DNA from: Izhakiella capsodis
Lineage (GTDB): Bacteria; Pseudomonadota; Gammaproteobacteria; Enterobacterales; Enterobacteriaceae
Length of the DNA stretch: 64,000 nt
Assembly (NCBI RefSeq): GCF_900115045.1
Contig: NZ_FOVC01000002.1
Location: forward strand, 375,972-439,971
Reading direction: 5' to 3'
Under the pieces are notes generated by a model. It was not told the origin of the DNA and did not search any database. It worked only from the letters and a program-made list of their open reading frames with translations. Each line of letters begins with the position of its first letter. Position 1 is the first letter of the stretch. The translations under genes and the position numbers were made by a program. Positions 43,270-52,103 of the stretch are shown in pieces.

Positions 43270-44309
43270 TGGAAATGCTGAACTGGTTGCACGGTCAGCC
43301 GACGGCAAGCGGTGTGATAAAAGCCTGCGCCGAAGATTTTGTCGTCAAGGAAGATCTTGGCTATCTTCCTGATGGTCACGGTGAACATCTGCTGGTGCGT
43401 ATCCGTAAAAATGGCTGCAATACCCGCTTTGTCGCCGATGCGTTAGCAAAATTTGTCGGGGTTCACGCCCGCGACGTTAGCTTCGCCGGAATGAAAGATC
43501 GCCATGCCGTTACCGAACAGTGGTTCTGCCTGCGTATTCCTGGTAAGCAGACTCCTGATATGAATGCGTTCGACCTGGAAGGCTGCGAGGTGCTGGAAAG
43601 CGCAAGGCATGAGCGCAAAGTGCGCACGGGTGCGCTTAAAGGCAATGCCTTTCGCCTGATATTACGCCAAATTTCCGACCGTCAGGCGGTCGACGATCGC
43701 CTGCAGCTTATCGCCTGTCAAGGTGCGCCGAACTACTTCGGCACCCAGCGTTTTGGTCATGGGGGTAATAATTTGCAGCAGGCCATACGCTGGGCGGCGG
43801 GCGACATTCGTGTGCGTGAGCGCAATAAACGCAGCTTCTATTTATCCGCCGCGCGTAGCGCGTTGTTTAATCAGATAGTCAGCGCCAGGCTGGCGCAGCA
43901 AAATAACCTGACAACGGTGATGCCTGGTGATGCGTTGCAGCTTAGCGGCCGTGGCAGCTGGTTTATCGCCAATGCCGCAGAGCTGACAGCATTACAGCAG
44001 CGTGTCGAGGCCGGCGAGCTACGGGTTACCGCATCATTGCCAGGCGACGGTGAGTGGGGAAGCCAGCAGCAGGCGCTGGCGTTTGAACAGCATGCGTTGC
44101 AGGATAGAACCTTGTTAATTCAATTGTTACAGCAGGAAAGCGTTGATGCAGCGAGGCGGTCGATGTTAATGATGCCGGACAACTTGCGCTGGAACTGGTG
44201 GGATGATGTTACCGTTGAATTACAATTTTGGCTGCCAGCCGGTAGCTTTGCGACCAGCCTGCTGCGGGAAGTTCTGATTTCTCAGGATGGAGCCGATATT
44301 GAAGAATAA
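43269..44309 (+). CDS. truD: TruD, tRNA pseudouridine(13) synthase
   Basis: A 346-aa pseudouridine synthase for U13 of tRNA-Glu. The catalytic Asp is in VSFAGMKDRHAVTEQ (about residue 80). NYFGTQRFGHGGNN is the family motif II; RSALFNQIVSARL and NLRWNWWDD follow. Full family length. In E. coli surE follows at once; here a 501-bp stretch separates them. Confidence 0.96.
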   Translation: MEMLNWLHGQPTASGVIKACAEDFVVKEDLGYLPDGHGEHLLVRIRKNGCNTRFVADALAKFVGVHARDVSFAGMKDRHAVTEQWFCLRIPGKQTPDMNAFDLEGCEVLESARHERKVRTGALKGNAFRLILRQISDRQAVDDRLQLIACQGAPNYFGTQRFGHGGNNLQQAIRWAAGDIRVRERNKRSFYLSAARSALFNQIVSARLAQQNNLTTVMPGDALQLSGRGSWFIANAAELTALQQRVEAGELRVTASLPGDGEWGSQQQALAFEQHALQDRTLLIQLLQQESVDAARRSMLMMPDNLRWNWWDDVTVELQFWLPAGSFATSLLREVLISQDGADIEE

Positions 44310-44810
44310 ATTCGCAGCTTAACCAGCCGACGCTTATCGTTACCAGCGCCAGCCGTTGCTGGCACAATGGCTGCCTGGTTAGCTGATCATCATGCCGGAC
44401 ACGCTATTTACAATCCATGACGTAATGAAAACGCGCGCCTGAGTGAGGAAAAATTGACTCACTGGGGTCGCAGCCATTATTAACATGATGAGGTAAGCGT
44501 ATACCAAAGACAGGGGATTGATAAAAATCGTCGATGTTCACCTGTCCATTCAGGGATAGCTTGTCAGGATTTAAGAACTCAACATCACCATGCACTTGCC
44601 TTACGATAACGCGCCAGAAATAAAACGGTGAAGTAAAACCAGCGGAGTTAACCTGCTAATTTTTGTAACTACAATTAAGCAACTTGCCAGGCTAGAATAG
44701 CGCAATCCAACCGATATTCACTGCATATTTTTTCGTCTGTAAATTCAGGACGGTCAAAGATGAAGTGAGTGAAGTGATGAATTAAATAAAAACAGAAGGT
44801 TGTTGCGAGA
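44310..44810. other. 501-bp insertion between truD and surE
   Basis: Two parts are seen: a GC-rich 3' flank of truD with short inverted repeats (for example GCCAGC-CGTT-GCTGGC near 44349-44364, no T run), and an AT-rich part (about 44600-44810) that may carry the surE promoter. The middle holds an unrecognised reverse-strand open frame, listed separately. Confidence 0.5.
44404..44655 (-). pseudogene. Unrecognised reverse-strand coding fragment
   Basis: A frame open from a stop at about 44658 to TAG at 44404, some 83 codons, with only an internal GTG (44595) as a start. The translated text (SAGFTSPFYFWRVIVRQVHG, then FGIRLPHHVNNGCDPSES, ending HYVMDCK) has a protein-like composition but no family I can name. 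It may be the 3' remnant of a lost gene or a chance frame. Confidence 0.3.
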
Positions 44811-45569
44811 ATGCGCGTATTACTGAGTAATGATGACGGATACCATGCTCCAGGAATTCAGACGCTGGCGGCTGCGCTACGCGCATTCGCGCAGGTTCAG
44901 ATTGTCGCACCTGACCGTAATCGTAGTGGTGCATCCAATTCACTGACGCTGGAGATGCCACTCCGGACATTTACTTATCCTGATGGCGGTATCGCTGTGC
45001 AAATGGGCACGCCAACCGATTGTGTTTATCTGGGAGTCAACGCGCTGATGAAGCCGGCACCCGATATTGTGATTTCCGGTATTAACGCAGGACCCAATCT
45101 TGGCGATGACGTACTCTATTCTGGTACTGTTGCTGCTGCGATGGAAGGGCGACACCTTGGTCTCCCCGCTATCGCCGTTTCGCTGAATGGCCACCAGCAT
45201 TATGATACTGCCGCTGCGGTGACCTGCCAGCTGCTATGCGCTCTGACACGCGAGCCGTTACGGACAGGGCGCATTCTAAATGTCAATGTACCCGATCTAC
45301 CGCTGGATGAAATTAAAGGATTTCGCGTTACCCGTTGTGGTTGCCGTCACCCGAGCGATAAGGTTATTCCCCAACAGGATCCGCGGGGTCATACACTTTA
45401 CTGGATTGGACCGCCGGGTGATAAGCTCGACGCGGGGCCAGATACCGATTTTGCCGCCGTTGATGAAGGGTTCGTTTCCGTTACCGCACTTCATGTCGAT
45501 CTGACCGCGCATGCTGCTCACAATAAGCTCAGCGATTGGCTGGAACGCGTCGGGGTTATTAACGGATGA
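44811..45569 (+). CDS. surE: SurE, 5'/3'-nucleotidase
   Basis: A 252-aa survival protein with metal-dependent nucleotidase activity. MRVLLSNDDGYHAPGIQTLA has the Asp-Asp metal ligands at 8-9; DRNRSGASNSLTL (Ser ligand) and VISGINAGPNLGDDVLYSGTV (Asn ligand) are conserved. Its stop overlaps the pcm ATG by four bases. No strong ribosome binding site stands before the ATG, as the gene is detached from truD here. Confidence 0.96.
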   Translation: MRVLLSNDDGYHAPGIQTLAAALRAFAQVQIVAPDRNRSGASNSLTLEMPLRTFTYPDGGIAVQMGTPTDCVYLGVNALMKPAPDIVISGINAGPNLGDDVLYSGTVAAAMEGRHLGLPAIAVSLNGHQHYDTAAAVTCQLLCALTREPLRTGRILNVNVPDLPLDEIKGFRVTRCGCRHPSDKVIPQQDPRGHTLYWIGPPGDKLDAGPDTDFAAVDEGFVSVTALHVDLTAHAAHNKLSDWLERVGVING

Positions 45570-46192
45570 TCACTAAGCGCGTCGACACGCTTCTTGGACT
45601 GCTTCGTCAGCAGGGGATTAGCGATGAGCGCCTGCTGCATGCGATAGAAACGGTCCCGCGTGAAAAGTTTGTCGATGAAGCATTCGAACTCAAGGCTTGG
45701 GATAATACGGCACTTCCTATTGGTTCCGGGCAAACTATTTCCCAGCCTTATATGGTGGCGCGGATGACGGCGCTACTGGAATTGGCCCCGACTGCGCGCG
45801 TGCTGGAGATCGGTACGGGGTCCGGCTATCAGACTGCCATTCTTGCTCATCTTGTCGACCGCGTATTTTCAGTTGAGCGTATTAAAGGCCTGCAATGGCA
45901 GGCGAAGCGCCGCCTTAAGCAGCTTGATTTACATAACATCTCAACCCGTCATGGAGATGGTTGGAAAGGGTGGCCATCGCGCGGCCCCTTCGATGCGATT
46001 ATTGTTACTGCCGCGCCGCCGGAGATCCCATGCGCCTTGATGGCCCAGTTAAAGGATGATGGCATCATGGTTCTGCCAGTCGGAGAATCCCAGCAGATGC
46101 TGAAACGTATTCGTCGCCGTGGAGATGATTACGTGATCGATACCATCGAGCCCGTACGCTTTGTGCCGCTGATTCAGGGTGATTTGGCCTGA
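45566..46192 (+). CDS. pcm: Pcm, protein-L-isoaspartate O-methyltransferase
   Basis: A 208-aa SAM enzyme that starts repair of isoaspartyl damage in aged proteins. ALPIGSGQTISQPYMVARM (substrate loop), VLEIGTGSGYQTAILA (SAM motif I) and DAIIVTAAPPEIP are standard. It overlaps surE (ATGA) and is followed, 152 bp on, by nlpD, the E. coli order of this stress-survival group. Confidence 0.97.
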   Translation: MITKRVDTLLGLLRQQGISDERLLHAIETVPREKFVDEAFELKAWDNTALPIGSGQTISQPYMVARMTALLELAPTARVLEIGTGSGYQTAILAHLVDRVFSVERIKGLQWQAKRRLKQLDLHNISTRHGDGWKGWPSRGPFDAIIVTAAPPEIPCALMAQLKDDGIMVLPVGESQQMLKRIRRRGDDYVIDTIEPVRFVPLIQGDLA

Positions 46193-46344
46193 TATTAAGA
46201 TAGAAACTCGCGACATCATTTGGTCACAACTGATTTATAGCGCCTTTAGATTGATATTGTTACTATTCCGCTTAGTTTGTGAAACCGGTCGGTATTGACA
46301 CGCCAATGTTTCATCGTCAACGTTTTGTTGCCATGGGGGATTTA

Positions 46345-47502
46345 ATGAGCACTGGAAGTCCAGTTTTCACCTTACGCCGTCTTGCTGCGATTTCCTTGAT
46401 AGGTATGGGGTTGGCAGGTTGCACCAGTAACAGCACGCCGGCGCCAATAAGTTCAGTCAATGACAATAATAGCAGCGGTATGACCGGCGGCGGTACGGCG
46501 GTTAGCAATCAGCCAAATGGGGGAGGGGCCAGTCCGCAGGGCGTCAGCGAGGCGGTGCCGACTCAGGGCGGCGGTATGATAATACAACAACCGTCGTCAA
46601 CTAATCAGCCGGTCCAGTCGGGAGCAATGACTCAACCTGCTCGTTCTCCTGCGAGCGCTGACGTACAGATGAGAAATGGTCATATTATTTACAATCGTGC
46701 TTATGAGAATATTCCGAAAGGTAGCTATAACGGTCAGACTTATACCGTAAAGCATGGCGATACTTTGTTCTATATCGCCTGGATTACTGGCAATGATTTT
46801 CGCGACCTGGCGCAACGTAATAATATCGCTGCGCCCTACAGCCTGACGGTTGGGCAGCAATTACAGGTAGGTAATGGTAAGGGTGGAACTATCACGGGTG
46901 GTAATGAAATTACTGCTGCCGATGCGACGTCAAGTAGTGCTAATACGCTTATCCCGGGTGTAAAAACGAACCCAACCGCTGTTGCGCGGCAACCTGTTAT
47001 TACGTATTCTGATGATTCAGGCGAATCAGATGGTAGCAAAATGTTACCATTATCCGGTGCAAAAGTTGCTTCGACAACTGCACCGGCAGCCGTACCGACA
47101 GCCAGTAGTTCAGCTCTAGGTTCAGCCCCAGTCACTACATGGCGCTGGCCAGCCGACGGAAAAGTTATTGATAACTTCTCTGCTTCGGAGGGAGGCAATA
47201 AGGGGATTGATATTACTGGCACGCGTGGACAACCTATTTACGCAACCGCTGCAGGGCGTGTTGTGTATGCAGGAAACGCGCTGCGTGGATACGGTAATCT
47301 GATCATCATCAAGCATAATGATGATTACCTGAGTGCCTATGCCCATAACGACACTATGCTGGTGCATGAACAACAACAAGTTCAGGCGGGGCAAAAAATA
47401 GCGACTATGGGTAGCACGGGCACCAGTTCTGTAAGATTGCATTTTGAAATTCGTTACAAGGGGAAATCCGTAAACCCGTTGCGCTTTTTGCCGCAGCGAT
47501 AA
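46345..47502 (+). CDS. nlpD: NlpD, lipoprotein activator of amidase AmiC
   Basis: A 385-aa outer-membrane lipoprotein: signal peptide with lipobox LAGC (Cys26), a low-complexity Ser/Asn/Gly/Gln linker, one LysM domain (TYTVKHGDTLFYIAWITGNDFRDLAQRN), and a C-terminal LytM domain. The LytM part reads NKGIDITG where active M23 peptidases have a metal-binding His, so it is a degenerate, regulatory domain, as in E. coli. Start at 46345 after GGGGGA. In E. coli the main rpoS promoter lies within this gene. Confidence 0.95.
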   Translation: MSTGSPVFTLRRLAAISLIGMGLAGCTSNSTPAPISSVNDNNSSGMTGGGTAVSNQPNGGGASPQGVSEAVPTQGGGMIIQQPSSTNQPVQSGAMTQPARSPASADVQMRNGHIIYNRAYENIPKGSYNGQTYTVKHGDTLFYIAWITGNDFRDLAQRNNIAAPYSLTVGQQLQVGNGKGGTITGGNEITAADATSSSANTLIPGVKTNPTAVARQPVITYSDDSGESDGSKMLPLSGAKVASTTAPAAVPTASSSALGSAPVTTWRWPADGKVIDNFSASEGGNKGIDITGTRGQPIYATAAGRVVYAGNALRGYGNLIIIKHNDDYLSAYAHNDTMLVHEQQQVQAGQKIATMGSTGTSSVRLHFEIRYKGKSVNPLRFLPQR

Positions 47503-47553
47503 TCTGGCAGAACCTTGGTGTTCTGCCCCAGGTATAACGGGCAGGAGCCGCTC

Positions 47554-48546
47554 ATGAGCCAGAATCCACTGAAAGTAAACGAGTTACATGAAAATGCGGA
47601 GTTCGACGAAAACGTATCTGAGGTTTTTGACGAGAAGGAACTTGTTGAAAGTGAGTCTGGCGATAATGATTTAGCAGAAGAAGAATTATTGTCACAGGGT
47701 GCGACGCAGCGAGTCCTGGATGCGACGCAGCTCTATCTCGGAGAAATTGGTTATTCACCTCTTTTGACGGCGGAAGAAGAAGTGTTTTTTGCCCGCCGAG
47801 CTCTCCGGGGAGACGTGCCATCAAGGCGCCGTATGATTGAGAGTAACCTGCGGCTGGTGGTGAAAATTGCCCGTCGTTACAGTAACCGTGGTCTGGCCCT
47901 GTTGGATCTTATCGAAGAGGGAAATCTCGGTCTGATCCGCGCCGTTGAAAAGTTCGATCCTGAACGCGGTTTCCGCTTCTCAACGTACGCTACCTGGTGG
48001 ATCCGCCAGACAATCGAACGGGCGATTATGAATCAGACCCGAACGATACGTCTGCCGATTCACATCGTTAAAGAATTAAATGTTTATCTGCGTACCGCGC
48101 GTGAACTGTCGCACAAACTCGATCATGAGCCAAGCGCAGAAGAGATAGCCGTGAAGCTTGATAAACCGGTTGATGATGTCAGCCGCATGCTGCGTCTGAA
48201 TGAACGAATTACTTCTGTTGATACGCCTTTAGGCGGTGATTCTGAGAAAGCGCTATTGGATATTCTGGCCGATGAGAAAGATAACGGTCCAGAGGATACC
48301 ACTCAGGGCGATGATATAAAGCAGAGTATCGTTAAGTGGTTGTTCGAACTTAATGCCAAGCAGCGAGAAGTGTTGGCACGTCGCTTCGGTCTGTTGGGCT
48401 ATGAAGCCGCAACGCTGGAGGATGTGGGGCGTGAAATCGGTCTGACGCGCGAGCGCGTTCGTCAGATTCAGGTTGAAGGACTGCGCCGTCTGCGTGAGAT
48501 TTTGCAGACCCAGGGTCTCAGCATTGAAGCGTTGTTTCGCGATTAA
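47554..48546 (+). CDS. rpoS: RpoS, sigma-38
   Basis: The 330-aa general stress sigma factor, same length as E. coli RpoS. Region 1.2 is DATQLYLGEIGYSPLLT; region 2 has RRYSNRGLALLDLIEEGNLGL and RFSTYATWWIRQTIERA; region 3 has HIVKELNVYLRTAREL; region 4 has EDVGREIGLTRERVRQIQVEGL. The ATG at 47554 follows CAGGAG. It is 51 bp after nlpD and has its own terminator. Confidence 0.98.
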   Translation: MSQNPLKVNELHENAEFDENVSEVFDEKELVESESGDNDLAEEELLSQGATQRVLDATQLYLGEIGYSPLLTAEEEVFFARRALRGDVPSRRRMIESNLRLVVKIARRYSNRGLALLDLIEEGNLGLIRAVEKFDPERGFRFSTYATWWIRQTIERAIMNQTRTIRLPIHIVKELNVYLRTARELSHKLDHEPSAEEIAVKLDKPVDDVSRMLRLNERITSVDTPLGGDSEKALLDILADEKDNGPEDTTQGDDIKQSIVKWLFELNAKQREVLARRFGLLGYEAATLEDVGREIGLTRERVRQIQVEGLRRLREILQTQGLSIEALFRD

Positions 48547-48560
48547 GCTTGTTGAACGTA

Positions 48561-48592
48561 AAAACGGTGGCTGAATGGCCACCGTTTTTTTT
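48561..48592 (+). terminator. rpoS Rho-independent terminator
   Basis: CGGTGGC (48565-48571) pairs with GCCACCG (48578-48584); flanking A and T extend the stem, and eight T follow. The A run on the other side makes it usable for the convergent mutS as well. Confidence 0.9.
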
Positions 48593-48655
48593 GTCATAAG
48601 AAAATGTATGAAGCCAGAGCGGCGCCGTTATCTGCGTCGCCGCGAGAACAAAAAA

Positions 48656-51211
48656 TCAGACCAGTGACTTAAGGCGATAAATCCACTCCAGCGCCTGACG
48701 TGGTGAAAGTGAATCGGCGTCCAGTGATTGCAGTGCTTCCAGCGCTGGTGAGGTATCCTCTATCATCAGCTGCATTTGTGCACCTTCGATGGAGGTGGCC
48801 ACACCGCTACCTGAAAGCGTTTCAAGTTCGCGCAGTTTCTGACGCGCCCGCTTAATGACCTCTTTTGGTACTCCGGCCAGCGCCGCTACAGCCAGGCCGT
48901 AGCTTTTGCTGGCGGCACCATCCTGCACGCTATGCATAAAAGCAATGGTATCACCGTGCTCAACTGCATCCAGATGAATATTGGCTACGCCGCTGAGGTT
49001 TTCTGACAAGGTCGTCAGCTCAAAATAGTGTGTGGCAAATAGCGTCATTGCCTTGATGCTGTTCGTCAGGTTTTCGGCACAGGACCAGGCGAGCGCCAGG
49101 CCATCGTAAGTCGATGTGCCGCGTCCGATTTCATCCATCAATACCAGACTGAATTCGCTTGCGTTATGCAAAATATTCGCTGTCTCAGTCATCTCGACCA
49201 TGAAGGTGGAGCGGCCTGAGGCCAGATCGTCAGCGGCACCGATACGGGTGAATATGCGATCGACCGGACCGATTGTGGCAGCGGCTGCCGGAACATAGCT
49301 GCCCACATATGCCATGAGCACGATCAGTGCTGTCTGGCGCATATAAGTACTTTTGCCGCCCATATTAGGTCCGGTGATGATCAGCATTCGACGTTGTGGT
49401 GAGAGTTGTACCGGATTGGCGATAAATGGCTCTTTCAGCACCTGTTCGACCACAGGATGACGACCGTCGGTTATTTGTATCCCCGGCTTATCAACCAGCG
49501 TAGGCCTCACGTAGTTCAGCGTCCAGGCACGCTCAGCAAGATTGCTCAGCACGTCGAGTTCTGCCAGCGCAGCGGCGCTGTGTTGCAACGCTTCAAGATG
49601 CGGCAGTAGCAGATCGAAAAGTTGATCATACAGGCGTTTTTCCAGCGCGAGCGCTTTACTTTTCGACGTCAGAACCTTGTCTTCATATTCTTTAAGCTCT
49701 GGAATAATATAGCGTTCTGCATTTTTTAGCGTCTGGCGGCGCACGTAATGAATGGGCACAAGGTGGCTTTGACCACGGCTGACCTGTAAGTAATAACCGT
49801 GAATAGCGTTATAGCCAACCTTCAGCGTATCAATACTCAGCTTTTCACGCTCGCGTATTTCCAGCTTGTCGAGGTAGTCAGTTGCACCATCGGCCAGCGC
49901 CCGCCAGTCATCCAGCTCTGCGTTATAACCTTGTGCAATCACACCACCGTCCCTGACAAGCACTGGCGGTGCTTCAACAACGGCGCGCTCCAGCAGCGCA
50001 CATAACTCGGTAAATTCGCCAATTTGGTGTTGTAGCTTTTGCAGGTGGGCTACCTGAGATGACGCAAGCAACTGGTTCAGTTGTGGAAGTTGCTGAAAGG
50101 CGTGACGCATACGAGCCAGATCGCGTGGACGAGCGCTGCGTAATGCCAGCCGCGCAATAATACGCTCCAGATCGCCGATCTGGCGCAGCACTGGTTGCAG
50201 CTCGGCGCTTAGATTCTGCAGCTCACCAATACTTTGCTGGCGATTATTCAGCGTGGTAATATCGCGCACCGGCTGATGCAGCCAGCGCTTTAACATCCGG
50301 CTACCCATTGGCGTCACCGTACGGTCAATGACCGCCGCCAGTGTATTCTCTCCGCTGCCGGAAAGGTTCAGAGAAATTTCCAGATTGCGACGAGTCGCTG
50401 CATCCATTATCACCGAATCAGAGAGTCGATCCATTGTGAGACTGCGAATATGAGGCAGAGAGGTACGCTGAGTATCTTTAACATATTGCAGCAGGCACCC
50501 CGCAGCTCTTAGTGCCAGAGTCGCGTTTTCTACGCCGAAACCCGTCAGATCGCGGGTGCCAAATTGCAGGTTTAACTGCTGGCGTGCCGTGTCGATTTCA
50601 AATTCCCACAGCGGTCGTCGGCGCATACCACGGCGATCTTCAATCAGTTGTTTGCTGGAAAACTCTTCAGGATAGAGAATCTCCGCTGGATTAGTCCGTT
50701 GCAGCTCAGCTGCCATACTTTCTTCATCTGCGGGTTCAGTCAGGCGAAAGCGACCTGAGCCAATATCCAGGGTTGCGTAACCGAATCTCTGGCCGCTTTG
50801 CCAGATTGCGGCCAGTAAGTTATCCTGGCGCTCTTGCAGCAACGCTTCGTCGCTGATAGTTCCAGGCGTGACGATGCGGACTACTTTGCGCTCGACCGGA
50901 CCTTTACTGAGGGCAGGATCACCTATTTGTTCGCAAATGGCGACGGATTCGCCTAACTGAACCAGTCTGGCAAGATAGTTTTCAACTGCATGATGTGGCA
51001 CGCCGGCCATAGGTATGGGCTGGCCTGCTGAGGCGCCGCGCTTAGTGAGTGAGATTTCCAGTAGCTGTGAAGCTCGCTTAGCATCGTCGTAGAACAGCTC
51101 ATAAAAATCGCCCATACGATAAAAGAGCAGAATGTCAGGATGTTCCGCTTTTAGCTTTAGGTACTGCTGCATCATTGGGGTGTGGACTTCAATATTCACA
51201 ACATTACTCAT
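48656..51211 (-). CDS. mutS: MutS, DNA mismatch recognition protein
   Basis: An 851-aa mismatch-binding ATPase. The N-terminal mismatch domain has MMQQYLKLKAEHPDILLFYRMGDFYELF with the Phe-x-Glu pair; connector, lever and clamp follow. The ATPase has GPNMGGKSTYMRQTALI (Walker A), LVLMDEIGRGTSTYDGLALAW (Walker B) and ATHYFELT. It converges on rpoS. In E. coli pphB lies near its start; here there is a gene-poor accessory stretch instead. Confidence 0.98.
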   Translation of the reverse strand: MSNVVNIEVHTPMMQQYLKLKAEHPDILLFYRMGDFYELFYDDAKRASQLLEISLTKRGASAGQPIPMAGVPHHAVENYLARLVQLGESVAICEQIGDPALSKGPVERKVVRIVTPGTISDEALLQERQDNLLAAIWQSGQRFGYATLDIGSGRFRLTEPADEESMAAELQRTNPAEILYPEEFSSKQLIEDRRGMRRRPLWEFEIDTARQQLNLQFGTRDLTGFGVENATLALRAAGCLLQYVKDTQRTSLPHIRSLTMDRLSDSVIMDAATRRNLEISLNLSGSGENTLAAVIDRTVTPMGSRMLKRWLHQPVRDITTLNNRQQSIGELQNLSAELQPVLRQIGDLERIIARLALRSARPRDLARMRHAFQQLPQLNQLLASSQVAHLQKLQHQIGEFTELCALLERAVVEAPPVLVRDGGVIAQGYNAELDDWRALADGATDYLDKLEIREREKLSIDTLKVGYNAIHGYYLQVSRGQSHLVPIHYVRRQTLKNAERYIIPELKEYEDKVLTSKSKALALEKRLYDQLFDLLLPHLEALQHSAAALAELDVLSNLAERAWTLNYVRPTLVDKPGIQITDGRHPVVEQVLKEPFIANPVQLSPQRRMLIITGPNMGGKSTYMRQTALIVLMAYVGSYVPAAAATIGPVDRIFTRIGAADDLASGRSTFMVEMTETANILHNASEFSLVLMDEIGRGTSTYDGLALAWSCAENLTNSIKAMTLFATHYFELTTLSENLSGVANIHLDAVEHGDTIAFMHSVQDGAASKSYGLAVAALAGVPKEVIKRARQKLRELETLSGSGVATSIEGAQMQLMIEDTSPALEALQSLDADSLSPRQALEWIYRLKSLV

Positions 51212-52103
51212 TAGTTTTGGCTATCCATATTATTAAATTTCAATGAGATAGTTGATTTTTTTGTTCTCATTGCCTTTCACCTTGTCCCCTTGGATCACAC
51301 AAACCCTACATTAAAATGTAGATTAGTGTACCTATTCCAACTTATCGTTGGCTGAAATACGGGCGCGCAAAGCGTAACTTACATTGATGTTCATGACTGC
51401 ATGATAACTAAGTCTTTATGGCAGGAAAACAAGCATCGAGATGTCATCACATTCTATGAAAGTGCCATTTAAATCAGGAGGTGAAGAATCAGGGAGGGAT
51501 TACGCGGTTTTAGCAAACATTTTAGATGGCTCAAAGCGAGAATCCTGTTAACGTTATCGTAGAGAGTTACAAAAGCTCCAGTTAGGTAGCAGAATCCACG
51601 AGCATGCAGAATTGAGGCCCATTAGTGTGCTGTATGGTGATAGCAATCATAGGCACATTTCGTGTTTTACTATGAGCAAGCCTGGTAAGAGTTGCCTGAT
51701 GAGCAGAGTTAACCCAGTTGCCAGGGGATAGCTTGGTCTGGCTGGGTTGTGCTGAGACTGATACAGCTTAGCTCGCTGATATACGGTCGATTAGCCTGCA
51801 TAAAATGTCGGTTATGTTGGTGACTTAAAAAATTTCCGCCTATCGGAGCAATGACCAGTTTCGTTTTCATTTCCTGAAAAATATTCATTAAATATTGTAA
51901 TTCAGCGTTCTCGTGAAGAAATTTGTTCATCATTCTTTGCGTTAAACCAATCAGGGCTGAAGTCCTTCATAATAATTTATCGATATCTTATCGTTATTAA
52001 ATAAATCTCTCTTTTTAAGCGAGATGTTTGTCGTTAAGTATTTTCTAAAGATCCATCTGTAAAGATCGATATTTCGTTACAGCTGAACTGATCGGACTCT
52101 ATC
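51212..52103. other. Gene-poor stretch upstream of mutS
   Basis: About 0.9 kb, more AT-rich than its surroundings, with no recognised gene. It must hold the mutS promoter. A 34-codon open frame (ATG at 51441) begins MSSHSMKVPFKSGG and has protein-like text before it stops, and a 74-codon reverse frame (51709-51933) is listed separately. Both could be debris of former genes. Confidence 0.4.
51709..51933 (-). CDS. Hypothetical 74-aa protein or gene remnant
   Basis: A reverse-strand frame starting at an ATG pair (MMNKFLHENAELQYLMNIF), with only a weak AAAG in front. It is predicted helical in its first 25 residues, then KTKLVIAPIGGNF. I recognise no family. It is surrounded by non-coding or decayed DNA, so it may be a remnant. 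Confidence 0.25.
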   Translation of the reverse strand: MMNKFLHENAELQYLMNIFQEMKTKLVIAPIGGNFLSHQHNRHFMQANRPYISELSCISLSTTQPDQAIPWQLG

